Shown in pieces: positions 32,539 through 41,229 of a DNA stretch of 64,000 nt. The stretch is from positions 372,001 through 436,000 of the forward strand of contig NZ_RCZJ01000001.1 of the NCBI RefSeq assembly GCF_006438845.1, written 5' to 3'. A model generated the notes under the pieces. It saw nothing but the letters and a program-made list of their open reading frames with translations. It was not told where the DNA came from and did not search any database. Source of the DNA: Variovorax ginsengisoli. GTDB lineage: Bacteria; Pseudomonadota; Gammaproteobacteria; Burkholderiales; Burkholderiaceae_C. Each line of letters begins with the position of its first letter. Positions within the stretch are counted from its first letter, which is position 1. A program made the translations under genes and the position numbers.

Positions 32539-33188
32539 TGCTGCGCACCCGGCACCTCATTCGGCTGGGCTGCGCCCTCGGCGTGGCGCTGATGGCCGGC
32601 AAAGGCATTGCCGCAGAGTCGGTCTTCGGCGTCTTCCTCGACGGCAAGCCGATCGGCGAGCACCGCTTCACCATCGCTGGTCCGCCGGAGGCGCGCGAGG
32701 TTCAGAGCGACGCGCGCTTCGCCGTCAAGCTGCTCGGCATCACCGTCTACCGCTACCGGCACCAGGCGAGCGAGCGTTGGCGCGGTGATTGCCTGAGCAG
32801 CCTTGCAGCAAGTACCGATGACGACGGCGACGCGAGCCGCGTGCGTGCCGAGCCCGCTGGCGACAACCTGGCGGTCGTCACCGAGAGCGCGAGCGGCTCG
32901 ATGACGCGAGCGCTGCCCGGCTGCACGATGAGCTTCGCCTACTGGAATCCGGCGATTCAAACGCAGACACGATTGCTCAACGCCCAGAACGGCAAGGCGG
33001 AAACGGTGCGCATCGGCCGCGCTGGGAGTGGCCCCGTCGACGTGCGGGGGCGTTCGGTGTCCGCCACGCGCTGGCGCATCGAAGGGACGCCGCAGCCGAT
33101 CGACGTCTGGTATTCGGCGCAAGGGGAATGGGTCGGGCTCGATTCGATCCTCGAGGGCGGTCGCCAGCTGGTCTACCGTTTGAAGTGA
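32538..33188 (+). CDS. Exported DUF6134-like protein
   Basis: 216 residues. Start shares one base with the previous stop. Signal peptide ends near GIAAES; the mature part is a beta-rich periplasmic protein (VFGVFLDGKPIGEHRFTI, VKLLGITVYRYRHQA, VWYSAQGEWVGLDSI) like DUF6134 or DUF3108 proteins. It has two Cys (GDCLSS, PGCTMS) that could form a disulfide. Last gene of the four-gene unit; function unknown. Confidence 0.78.
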   Translation: MLRTRHLIRLGCALGVALMAGKGIAAESVFGVFLDGKPIGEHRFTIAGPPEAREVQSDARFAVKLLGITVYRYRHQASERWRGDCLSSLAASTDDDGDASRVRAEPAGDNLAVVTESASGSMTRALPGCTMSFAYWNPAIQTQTRLLNAQNGKAETVRIGRAGSGPVDVRGRSVSATRWRIEGTPQPIDVWYSAQGEWVGLDSILEGGRQLVYRLK

Positions 33189-33213
33189 TCTGCGGCGCGA
33201 GCCGATGCGTAGG
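33186..33213 (+). promoter_or_regulatory. ECF sigma (RpoE/ChrR type) promoter 2
   Basis: TGATCT (33186-33191), 16 bases, CGTAGG (33208-33213); 60 bases before the DUF2177 ATG. It begins within the stop region of the gene before. Confidence 0.65.
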
Positions 33214-33272
33214 GATCGCGGGGCCGCTCCGGCCCCGAGTCCGCTTCTCCCTCAACGCGCAGGAATCCCGTC

Positions 33273-33686
33273 ATGTCCATTCGACAAATCTCCATCGCCT
33301 ACGTGTCCACGGCCGTGGTCTTCCTGGCGCTCGACGCCGTCTGGCTCGGCACCATGGCCGACCGGCTCTACCGCCCTGCGATCGGGCACCTGATGGCCGA
33401 CCGTTTCTCGCTGGCGCCGGCGGTGCTGTTCTATCTGCTCTACGTGGCTGGCGCGGTGGTGTTCGCAGTGATGCCGGCACTGGCGAGCGGACGCTGGACC
33501 ACCGCACTGGGGCTGGGCGCGCTGCTTGGGCTGCTGGCTTATGCGACCTATGACCTGACCAACCAGGCGACGCTCAAGGACTGGTCGTGGACGGTGACGA
33601 TCGCCGACCTGTGCTGGGGAACCTTCGTGACGGCAGTGTCGGCAGCCGCTGCCGCGCGCATCACGATGGCATTCGGGGGGCGCTGA
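33273..33686 (+). CDS. DUF2177 membrane protein
   Basis: 137 residues with four membrane segments (YVSTAVVFLALDAVWLGTM, VLFYLLYVAGAVVFAV, LGLGALLGLLAYATYD, LCWGTFVTAVSAAAAA). LDAVWLG and YATYDLTN are family marks of DUF2177. Inner membrane; function unknown. Own ECF-type promoter upstream, and convergent with the ChrR gene, fitting membership in the stress regulon. Confidence 0.85.
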   Translation: MSIRQISIAYVSTAVVFLALDAVWLGTMADRLYRPAIGHLMADRFSLAPAVLFYLLYVAGAVVFAVMPALASGRWTTALGLGALLGLLAYATYDLTNQATLKDWSWTVTIADLCWGTFVTAVSAAAAARITMAFGGR

Positions 33687-33710
33687 GGCGCGCCTCAACG
33701 CGTTGAGGCG
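33685..33710. terminator. Bidirectional hairpin between convergent genes
   Basis: Two alternative palindromes share an arm: GAGGCGCGCCTC (33685-33696) and a perfect 20-base palindrome at 33691-33710. No T run follows, so it may be a weak terminator for DUF2177 and chrR. Confidence 0.5.
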
Positions 33711-33754
33711 GCCGGGCCGCCGGTAGCACAGGCGCGACGGATGTCGCACTGCGC

Positions 33755-34426
33755 TTACATGCCGACCAGCGCGCCCAGCGTGCGGGCGATGACGCCCTTG
33801 AACAGCACCCGGCCGCTGACCGACGCCAGGCAAATGCAGTCGCCGCCCGGCTGTACCGTCGGCTGGTGGTGAAAGCTGCGATCGGCTTCGTCGAAATCAC
33901 CTGGGCCGAACAGTGCGCGGCCGTCATGGAACGTCCCGCACAGCACCTGGGTGAGTTCGCAGTCGCTGTGGGTGTGCTCGGGCAACTGCTTGCCCGCGCC
34001 GATGCGCAACAGGAACACGTTCGCCGCCGCGTCTTGCGGCAGTGTCACGCGGCTCCAGCGCATGCCGGGACCGAGCCATCGCCAGGGCGTGGCGCTGCAG
34101 TGCTGCAATGCACGCGGCCAGGCGACACCGTCGGGGAGGGCGGGGCGACGGCGCGGTGCCTGGCGCGCACGCTTTGACACGACCGCGTCGGCCACGGGTG
34201 CAGCGTCGATCGCGGCCAGCGTGCGGGCCAGCGCCTCTGGCGCCAGCGCCTCGGGCGAAAGCTCTTCCAGCAGCGCACCGCCGATCGTTTCGAGTTCGGT
34301 CGTCCGGCGTTGGCAATGCGCACAAAGCTCGACATGGCTGGCGATCAGAACGGCGGGGCCGCCCGCCAGGCGTCCGGCCGCATGGGCCAGCAGGAGATCG
34401 TCGTCCGGGTGGTGTTGGATCGTCAT
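33755..34426 (-). CDS. chrR: ChrR-type anti-sigma factor
   Basis: 223 residues. N-terminal zinc anti-sigma domain has His6, His31, Cys35 and Cys38 (HVELCAHC), the same positions as in Rhodobacter ChrR. The C-terminal cupin shows HTHSDCELTQ (His151, His153, Glu157) and a His near 187, a second metal site used for response to singlet oxygen in that system. Start overlaps the sigma-factor stop (ATGA). It should hold the sigma factor inactive until stress. Confidence 0.92.
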   Translation of the reverse strand: MTIQHHPDDDLLLAHAAGRLAGGPAVLIASHVELCAHCQRRTTELETIGGALLEELSPEALAPEALARTLAAIDAAPVADAVVSKRARQAPRRRPALPDGVAWPRALQHCSATPWRWLGPGMRWSRVTLPQDAAANVFLLRIGAGKQLPEHTHSDCELTQVLCGTFHDGRALFGPGDFDEADRSFHHQPTVQPGGDCICLASVSGRVLFKGVIARTLGALVGM

Positions 34427-34983
34427 CGTTCAGGTCCGTCGAGCAGACGGCGCAAGTGGTTCATCGCCAGCCGAACGCGCGACTTGACGGTGCCGAGCGG
34501 AATGCCCAGCTCGCGCGCGATCTGCGAATGCGGCTGTTCTTCATAAAAAGACAAGCGCAGCACCTGCGCCTGGTCCGCCGACAGCTGCAAGAACGCCTGT
34601 CGAAGTTCGGCCTCGCGTTGGCGGATGTGCAATTGCTCGTCGGGTTGCGGCAGCAGGTCGGGCAAATCGGCCTCTTCGTCCGCGTCGGCCTCGACGGCGC
34701 GATTGCCTTGGCGGCGAAAGTGGTCAACCCGCAGGTTGCGCGCGATGGTGAAGACCCAGGTCGACACGCTGGCCCGGCCGGCGTCGAATGTGGGCGCCTT
34801 GCGCCACATGTTGACCATCGCCTCTTGCGCGAGTTCTTCGGCCAGCGGCTCGGAGGTGCCGAGGCGCATCAAATAGGATTTCACGCGCGGCGCGAAATGC
34901 TTGAACAGCGCGGCGAAGGCCTGCCGGTCGCCGGCGCGGGCCATGGCCTGCGCCCATTCGTTCAATTCCTCGCTTGTCGGCAT
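34423..34983 (-). CDS. rpoE: ECF RNA polymerase sigma factor (RpoE/ECF11-like)
   Basis: 186 residues from the ATG at 34983, with GGAG 4 bases upstream. A start at 35082 would give 219 residues, but the predicted ECF promoter at 35089-35116 makes it too close, so 34983 is preferred. Region 2 (FAALFKHFAPRVKSYLMRLG, AQEAMVNMWRKAPTFD) and region 4 (LRLSFYEEQPHSQIARELG, GTVKSRVRLA) are clear. Works with ChrR and probably controls itself and the lipid genes around it. Confidence 0.9.
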   Translation of the reverse strand: MPTSEELNEWAQAMARAGDRQAFAALFKHFAPRVKSYLMRLGTSEPLAEELAQEAMVNMWRKAPTFDAGRASVSTWVFTIARNLRVDHFRRQGNRAVEADADEEADLPDLLPQPDEQLHIRQREAELRQAFLQLSADQAQVLRLSFYEEQPHSQIARELGIPLGTVKSRVRLAMNHLRRLLDGPER

Positions 34984-35088
34984 CGCGCTCCGGCTTTGAT
35001 GCAGTGTCACGATCGACAGCCAGGGGGCACGTGATTTCGTCCGGGATGGGAGGAAGGCCGGCGACTGTCGGGCGGTGTTCATGCTGCT

Positions 35089-35116
35089 CCTACGCACCGC
35101 CGGCGGAATTAGATCA
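35089..35116 (-). promoter_or_regulatory. ECF sigma (RpoE/ChrR type) promoter 3
   Basis: Minus strand TGATCT (35111-35116), 16 bases, CGTAGG (35089-35094). It would autoregulate the sigma-chrR operon with a ~100-base leader to the ATG at 34983. Confidence 0.65.
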
Positions 35117-35143
35117 CAGGCCCCCATGCCGGGATTGGGAGGG

Positions 35144-35171
35144 GAATCCAAATCCTTGGCGGCTGCGTACA
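35144..35171 (+). promoter_or_regulatory. ECF sigma (RpoE/ChrR type) promoter 4
   Basis: GAATCC (35144-35149, weaker -35), 16 bases, CGTACA (35166-35171), 30 bases before the flavoprotein ATG at 35202. Same spacing and -10 as the other three. Confidence 0.6.
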
Positions 35172-35201
35172 AGCTGCAACCCCCCAATCCAAAGCTTTTC
35201 C

Positions 35202-36575
35202 ATGACACCCGCCACCGCGCCCGACGGATTTCTCCCGCCCACCCGCGGGACCGATGGTCCGTCTCTCGACATCGCTGTCATTGGCAGCGGCATTTCCGGT
35301 CTGTCCGCAGCCTGGCTGCTGTCGCAGCGCCATCGCGTGACGGTGTTCGAGGCCGACAATCGCCCGGGCGGCCACAGCAACACCGTGCTGGCCCCCACGG
35401 TCGGCGGCCCGGTCGCTGTGGACACCGGTTTCATCGTCTACAACGAAGCCGCCTACCCGAACCTGAGTGCGCTGTTCACCCATCTCGGCGTCGAGACGCA
35501 GGCTTCTGAGATGTCTTTCGCCGTGAGCCTCGACGCCGGCAAGCTGGAGTATTCGGGCACCAACCTGCGCGGCCTGTTCGCGCAGCGCGGCAACCTGCTC
35601 AGCCCGCGCTTCTGGTCGATGCTGCGCGATCTCGTGCGTTTCTATCGGCAGGCGCCCGGCGACGCCGAGCGCTTCGGCCTGATCCCGCTCGACACCTACC
35701 TCGACGCGCGCGGGTTCGGTCGAGCTTTTCGCGAAGACCACCTCTACCCGATGGCGGCGGCGATCTGGTCGACCTCGGCCGCCCGCGTGGGCGACTACCC
35801 GACCGAAGCTTTCGTGCGCTTCTGCGAGAACCATCACCTGCTGCAGCTCAGCGGCCGGCCACTGTGGCGCACCGTCAAAGGCGGCAGCGCGCGCTATGTC
35901 GAACGCCTGACCGAAGGGCTGGGCCAGCGCCTGCGGCTCGATAACGCGGCGACCGAACTGCAGCGCGACGCCGAAGGCGTGGTGGTGCACAGCGAAGGCA
36001 ATCCCAGGGGCCAGCGCTTCGATCAGGTGGTGATCGCGACCCATGCGGACCAGGCGCTGCGGCTGTTGCCCGACCCGACCGCGGCCGAGGCGCGCGTGCT
36101 CGGCGCGTTCGGCTACAGCCGGAACCGGGCCGTGCTGCACAGCGATCCGGCGTTGATGCCGCGGCGTCGTGCTGTATGGTCGAGCTGGAACTACGCCGCC
36201 GACCGCAGCCGCACGCAGGCGCCGTGCGTCACTTATTGGATGAACCGGCTGCAGGACATTCCTCAACGCACGCCGATGTTTCTCACCCTCAACCCGACCG
36301 TCGAGCCGCGCAGCGAGCACCTGATCCGCAGCGAGATCTACGAGCATCCCGTGTTCAACATGGCGGCGATCCGCGCACAGGACGAGCTCTGGTGGTTGCA
36401 AGGCCGCCGCCGCACCTGGTTCTGCGGCGCCTACTTCGGCGCCGGCTTCCACGAAGACGGTCTGCAGGCGGGCCTGGCCGTGGCCGAGGCGCTGGGCGGC
36501 GTGCGTCGGCCCTGGAATGTGGAAAACGAGTCGGGGCGCATCCGCCTTCGCAGCCCGCAGGTGGAGACGGCTTGA
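35202..36575 (+). CDS. FAD-dependent amine oxidase-like protein, possible UfaD-type desaturase
   Basis: 457 residues. FAD box IAVIGSGISGLSAAWLLSQ near residue 22 and FEADNRPGGHSNT, then an amine-oxidase/phytoene-desaturase-like body; C-terminal FAD contact near GAYFGAGFHEDGLQAG. Forms an overlapping operon with DUF1365 and a CFA-type enzyme. In Rhodobacter a flavoprotein of this sort next to a CFA-like enzyme acts in furan fatty acid synthesis under RpoE/ChrR control, so a fatty-acyl desaturase role is a fair guess, not shown. Confidence 0.82.
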   Translation: MTPATAPDGFLPPTRGTDGPSLDIAVIGSGISGLSAAWLLSQRHRVTVFEADNRPGGHSNTVLAPTVGGPVAVDTGFIVYNEAAYPNLSALFTHLGVETQASEMSFAVSLDAGKLEYSGTNLRGLFAQRGNLLSPRFWSMLRDLVRFYRQAPGDAERFGLIPLDTYLDARGFGRAFREDHLYPMAAAIWSTSAARVGDYPTEAFVRFCENHHLLQLSGRPLWRTVKGGSARYVERLTEGLGQRLRLDNAATELQRDAEGVVVHSEGNPRGQRFDQVVIATHADQALRLLPDPTAAEARVLGAFGYSRNRAVLHSDPALMPRRRAVWSSWNYAADRSRTQAPCVTYWMNRLQDIPQRTPMFLTLNPTVEPRSEHLIRSEIYEHPVFNMAAIRAQDELWWLQGRRRTWFCGAYFGAGFHEDGLQAGLAVAEALGGVRRPWNVENESGRIRLRSPQVETA

Positions 36576-37366
36576 GCAGCGACGGCGCCCTCTACGTCGG
36601 CCGCGTGATGCACCAGCGGCTGCGGCCCGCGAAGCACCGGCTGGGATACCGCGTGTTCTCGCTGCTGCTCGACATCGATGCGCTGCCCGCGCTGGCGCAA
36701 CGGCTGCGACTTTTCTCGCTGAACCGCTTCAATCTCTTCAGCCTTCACGAGGCCGACTACGGTGCCGGCGACGGCTCCGCACTTCGGCCCTACGTCGAGC
36801 GGCAACTGCTCGCTGCTGGGCTGGAAGGCGGCGGTGCCATTCGGCTCCTGAGCATGCCGCGCATCCTGGGCTATGCGTTCAATCCGCTCAGCGTCTACTA
36901 CTGCGACCACCCCGACGGCGGGCTGCAGGCGATCCTCTACGAAGTCAACAACACCTTCGGACAGCGCCACAGCTACCTGATCCCCGTCGATCCGGCCGAG
37001 CGAGAGGGCGCGCGCATCGAGCAGCGCTGCGAGAAGCACTTCCATGTGTCGCCGTTTCTCGGACTCGACCTGCACTACGACTTTCGCGTCGAAGCACCGA
37101 GCCCGCAGCGCGAAGGGCTCGCGGTCGGCATCACTGTGGGTGACGAGGCCGGCCCGGTGCTGGTCGCGCGCTTCGACGCCCGTCGGGTACCTCTGAACGA
37201 CACCGCGCTGGCGGCCGCCTTCTTCTCCCATCCCTTGCTCACCTTGAAGGTGGTGGGCGCGATCCATTACGAAGCCTTGCGCCTGTGGCTCAAGGGCGTG
37301 CGCTATCACGCATGCCCCGCTGCACCCGCGCAATCGGTGACCATCGCAGGAACCAAGGACTCATGA
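36572..37366 (+). CDS. DUF1365 protein
   Basis: 264 residues from a TTG that overlaps the previous stop (TTGA). The usual family start ALYVGRVMHQRLRPAKHRLGYR lies a few residues in, so the TTG is better than the later ATG at 36608. Other family text: LRLFSLNRFNLFSLHEADYG, RILGYAFNPLSVYYC. DUF1365 is regularly fused or adjacent to the flavoprotein and CFA enzyme, and is thought to work on membrane lipids. No signal peptide or clear membrane segment. Confidence 0.85.
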   Translation: MSSDGALYVGRVMHQRLRPAKHRLGYRVFSLLLDIDALPALAQRLRLFSLNRFNLFSLHEADYGAGDGSALRPYVERQLLAAGLEGGGAIRLLSMPRILGYAFNPLSVYYCDHPDGGLQAILYEVNNTFGQRHSYLIPVDPAEREGARIEQRCEKHFHVSPFLGLDLHYDFRVEAPSPQREGLAVGITVGDEAGPVLVARFDARRVPLNDTALAAAFFSHPLLTLKVVGAIHYEALRLWLKGVRYHACPAAPAQSVTIAGTKDS

Positions 37367-38619
37367 GCACTTCCCCTTCCACGTCGAACGGCCTGCAGGC
37401 CGATGCACTCGATTCGCTCGGAATTGCGGCGGGACCGGGCTGGACGCGACGTCCGCTGCGCCGGCTGCTGTCGCGCCTGCTGCGCGGCATGGCTTGCGGC
37501 ACGCTGGTGGTCGAGTTGCCCGACGGCGCGCGCGTCGAGGGTCGCGGTGCGGCCGCCGGGCCGCATGCTGCCATCACATTGCACCGCTGGCGTCCGCTTG
37601 CACGCATGCTGCTGCGCGGCGACATCGGCTTTGCCGAGTCGTACCGCGACGGCGACTGGTCGAGTCCCGATCTCACGGCGCTGCTGGAGTTCGGCATCCG
37701 CAACGAAGCCGGGTGGGGCAAGGTGTTCGACGCCTCGGCGCCGGCCCGATGGGCGGGCCGTCTGCTGCACCGGGCGCGCGCGAACACGCGCCGCGGCAGC
37801 CGGCAGAACATTTCTTTTCACTACGACATGGGCAACGACTTCTACGCCCAGTGGCTGGACCCCGAACTGGTCTATTCGAGCGCGCTCTACACCCATGGCG
37901 GCGAAACGCTCGAGGCCGCGCAGGCCGCGAAGTTGAAGCGCATCGTCGATCTGCTGGAACTGAAGTCCGATGCCAAGGTGCTGGAGATCGGTTGCGGTTG
38001 GGGCGCGCTGGCCTTGGCGATCGCCGAGCAGGGCGCACGCGTCACCGGCCTCACGCTGTCGAGCGAGCAGCTGGCGCACGCGCACCAGCGCGTGGCGATG
38101 GCGCAGCGCGAAGACCAGGTCGAGCTGCGCCTGCAGGACTACCGCGACGTGACCGGTCGCTTCGACAGCATCGTGTCGATCGAAATGCTGGAGGCGGTGG
38201 GCGAGCGCTACTGGCCCACGTATTTCGACACGCTGCGCGACCGGCTCGCACCTGGCGGCGTGGCGGTGGTGCAGGTGATCACCATCGCGGACGCGCACTT
38301 CGACCACTACCGCCGCACGCCCGATTTCATCCAGCGTTTCATCTTCCCGGGCGGCATGCTGCCGTCGGTGTCTGCATTGCAGGCGCAGGCCGATCGCGCC
38401 GGGCTCACGCTGCATTGCGACGTGTCGTTCGGCCTGAGCTACGCGGCCACGCTGGCCGAGTGGCGCAAGCGGTTTCTGGCCGCCTGGCCGGCGATCGAGC
38501 CGATGGGTTTCGATGCGAAGTTCAAGCGCCTGTGGGAGTACTACCTCTGCTACTGCGAGGCGGGCTTTCTCGCCGGCCGCGTCGACGTGGGCCTCTTCAC
38601 GCTGCGACACGCGGACTGA
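37363..38619 (+). CDS. cfa: Cyclopropane-fatty-acid synthase family methyltransferase
   Basis: 418 residues, start overlapping DUF1365 (ATGA). N-terminal lipid-binding-like domain, then QNISFHYDMGNDFYAQWLDP and the SAM box VLEIGCGWGALALAI. IEMLEAVGERYWPTYF and HYRRTPDFIQRFIFPGGMLPS match the active-site region of true Cfa enzymes. Acts on phospholipid acyl chains using SAM. Given the flavoprotein partner it may instead be a UfaM-type methylase that begins furan fatty acid synthesis. Confidence 0.9.
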   Translation: MSTSPSTSNGLQADALDSLGIAAGPGWTRRPLRRLLSRLLRGMACGTLVVELPDGARVEGRGAAAGPHAAITLHRWRPLARMLLRGDIGFAESYRDGDWSSPDLTALLEFGIRNEAGWGKVFDASAPARWAGRLLHRARANTRRGSRQNISFHYDMGNDFYAQWLDPELVYSSALYTHGGETLEAAQAAKLKRIVDLLELKSDAKVLEIGCGWGALALAIAEQGARVTGLTLSSEQLAHAHQRVAMAQREDQVELRLQDYRDVTGRFDSIVSIEMLEAVGERYWPTYFDTLRDRLAPGGVAVVQVITIADAHFDHYRRTPDFIQRFIFPGGMLPSVSALQAQADRAGLTLHCDVSFGLSYAATLAEWRKRFLAAWPAIEPMGFDAKFKRLWEYYLCYCEAGFLAGRVDVGLFTLRHAD

Positions 38620-38782
38620 ATTGCCGCGCAGGGCGGGCGCCTCTCGGCGCACTATTCAACGACGCTCGAAAGGTCATCGCGCCATCGGTTGAAAACCGGG
38701 TGGCTACAATTTGCAACTGAAGCCAGATGTTTCCTTGCGTCGAGGATCTCCAGCGAGAAACCCTTGACCCGAAGCAAACGAA

Positions 38783-41197
38783 ATGAATCAGTTTGGCCTC
38801 CTGGCCGCGCCCTGCCGCGCGCCAGTTGCAGTTCTTGCACCCTCCCGTTTTCCCCATCACCGCGCGCGTCTCGTCGTCCTCGCCATCCAGGCGCTGATGT
38901 GGCAAGCCGCACCCGCGCTCGCGCAGAGCGTGCCTGCGCAGCGCGCCACCAGCGCTGCTGAAAACAGCCGCGAGACGCTCCCCGAAGTCAATGTCGTCGC
39001 CGACGGTCTGCGGCAGGAAGCCGGCACGCGCACCGTCATCACCCGCGAGGAAATCGAACGCACCGGAGCCACCGGCATGGGCGATGTGATCCGCTACCAG
39101 CCGCTGGTGGAAGCACCCGGCACGGTCACCGGCAGCACGCGTGGCGCGAGCCGCTACGACCGCAGCGGCACCACCGGCTACAACATCCGCGGCATCGAGG
39201 GCAACCGCATCGGCCTGGACATCGACGGCATCGAGATGCCCGACGCCATCAGCCGCGCGCCGCTGACCAACCGCGCGCAAGACGGCACCTTCGGCATGGG
39301 CCGCGACTTCATCGATCCGGACATCTACTCCGCGGTGGACATTCAGTCGGGCACCACCCATTCGCAACGCACGGCCGGCGGCATCGGCGGTGCGGTGAGC
39401 TTTCGGAGCAAGTCGCCGGAAGACTACGTGAGCGAGAGCAAGCCGTCGTACTTCGGCGGCAAGCTAGGCTACAGCGAGGTCAACAGCGCCTGGACCCAAG
39501 CCGTGACCGCCGCCGGCCTGTCGGGCGACTACGCCGGCATCCTGAGCTACGTGCGCCGCGATGGCCACGAGACGAAGAACAACAGCGACATCGTCGACAG
39601 CTACCCCGAAGACTGGCACTCGGACGCGCTGCTGCTCAAGGGCAGCGTGCGCTTGAATGCGCAGAACAAGCTCGAGATCGGCGCCGACCTGTACCGCAAG
39701 CGCAACGACAGCAGCTTCGAGGCGTGGAACACCGCCGCCACGGCCGTGACCGGCACGTCGGCGCAGAACGCGCAGACCGAGCGCAACACCTTCCACCTGT
39801 CGCACACCTGGACACCGGGTGTCGGCGGCATCGTCGACGTGTTGAACACCCGCGTCTACCTGCAGGAAACGGACATGGACGACGTGACCGACACCTTGAC
39901 CTTCGCCACGCGCACCGCGCCGCACAGCACGGCACGCGACGTTTCGCAGAACAGCACGCGGCAGGTGGGCTTTTCCAGCGTCGGCGAAAAGCGGCTGGAC
40001 AACCATCTGCTGAAGTTCGGCGTGAACTATTCGCAGACGAAGAACGAGCACCCGTTCTTCTCGTCGTCCGACGCGTCGACGCGCCAGCCTTTCCCGGACA
40101 CGACGACCGACCGCGCCGGCGTGTTCATCGAGGACACCATCGACTTCCAGGTCGGCGGCAAGCGCCTGGCGGTGGTGCCCGGACTGCGCGTGGACCGCGT
40201 CAAGCCCAGCATCCGCAACGCGGAGAGTTTCGGCAACAGCCGCATCACCGCGGCGCAGCTGGAGGCGATGTACGGCAGCACGTCGGGCACCACCATCGCG
40301 AGCCCGAGCCTGGCCGTGCTCTACGACATCCAGCCCACGCTGACCGCCTACGCGCAATGGAAGCGCAGCGGCCGCGCGCCCACCAACAGCGAGGTCTTCG
40401 GCTACTGGAACGGCGGCGGCGGCAACTATGCGCTGGTGGGCAACAAGGATCTCGACAAGGAAACGAGCGATTCCTTCGACATGGGGCTCAAGGGCTCGCC
40501 CATGCCCGGCGTGGTCTTCAACAGCTCGGTTTTCTACACGCGCTACAAGGACTTCATCTCCTACACGCGCTACACCCGCGCCAACAACCCGGAACTGTTC
40601 ACCAACATCCAGCCCAACCTGAACATCCTGTACCAGGCCAGCAACCGCGACGAGGCGACCATCTATGGCACGGAATTGAGTGCGCGGCTCGACCACGGCA
40701 CCTGGTCGCCGGCCGTCAAGGGCCTCTACAGCACCTGGGCGCTGGGTTACAGCAAGGGCACGTCGAAGTCCGATTTCGTCGGCGACAAGAAGGTGGACCT
40801 CGATTCCGTCCAGCCTGCCAAGGCCATCTTCGGCGTCGGCTACGACGCGCCCGAGAAAGCCTGGGGCCTCAACCTGACCGGCGTGTTCGTGAAGAGCAAG
40901 CAGGCCGTCGCGACCAACCGCCAGGCCTTCAGCAACGATCCGGGCGCCATGCTCGCGGACGCCACCGTCGAGCAGTTCCGCGTGCCGGGCTTCGCCCGCT
41001 TCGACCTGTCGGCCTACTGGCGCGTGACCCAAAACGTGCGGCTGGCCGGCGGCATCTACAACCTGGCCGACAAGCAATATTGGGCCTACAGCCATGCACG
41101 CAGCCTGCAGCCGGCGTTGGCGCAGGACCGCCGCCAGATCGAACTTTCCACGGCGCCGGGGCGGAGTTTCGCGGTCAGCCTGAACGTCGACTTCTGA
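38783..41197 (+). CDS. TonB-dependent haem/haemoglobin-type receptor
   Basis: 804 residues. Long signal region ending near PALAQS, then the TonB box/plug (LPEVNVVADG, GYNIRGIEGNRIGLDIDGIEMP) and a barrel ending in Phe (SLNVDF). The GIEGNRI...DGIELP-like text and size match the haemoglobin/transferrin/lactoferrin receptor group. Next to it is an EF-hand lipoprotein and an iron-siderophore unit, so iron uptake is likely. No clear Fur box was found right upstream. Confidence 0.85.
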   Translation: MNQFGLLAAPCRAPVAVLAPSRFPHHRARLVVLAIQALMWQAAPALAQSVPAQRATSAAENSRETLPEVNVVADGLRQEAGTRTVITREEIERTGATGMGDVIRYQPLVEAPGTVTGSTRGASRYDRSGTTGYNIRGIEGNRIGLDIDGIEMPDAISRAPLTNRAQDGTFGMGRDFIDPDIYSAVDIQSGTTHSQRTAGGIGGAVSFRSKSPEDYVSESKPSYFGGKLGYSEVNSAWTQAVTAAGLSGDYAGILSYVRRDGHETKNNSDIVDSYPEDWHSDALLLKGSVRLNAQNKLEIGADLYRKRNDSSFEAWNTAATAVTGTSAQNAQTERNTFHLSHTWTPGVGGIVDVLNTRVYLQETDMDDVTDTLTFATRTAPHSTARDVSQNSTRQVGFSSVGEKRLDNHLLKFGVNYSQTKNEHPFFSSSDASTRQPFPDTTTDRAGVFIEDTIDFQVGGKRLAVVPGLRVDRVKPSIRNAESFGNSRITAAQLEAMYGSTSGTTIASPSLAVLYDIQPTLTAYAQWKRSGRAPTNSEVFGYWNGGGGNYALVGNKDLDKETSDSFDMGLKGSPMPGVVFNSSVFYTRYKDFISYTRYTRANNPELFTNIQPNLNILYQASNRDEATIYGTELSARLDHGTWSPAVKGLYSTWALGYSKGTSKSDFVGDKKVDLDSVQPAKAIFGVGYDAPEKAWGLNLTGVFVKSKQAVATNRQAFSNDPGAMLADATVEQFRVPGFARFDLSAYWRVTQNVRLAGGIYNLADKQYWAYSHARSLQPALAQDRRQIELSTAPGRSFAVSLNVDF

Positions 41198-41229
41198 CAC
41201 CCACCGATTCCACTCACCGAAGGAACACC

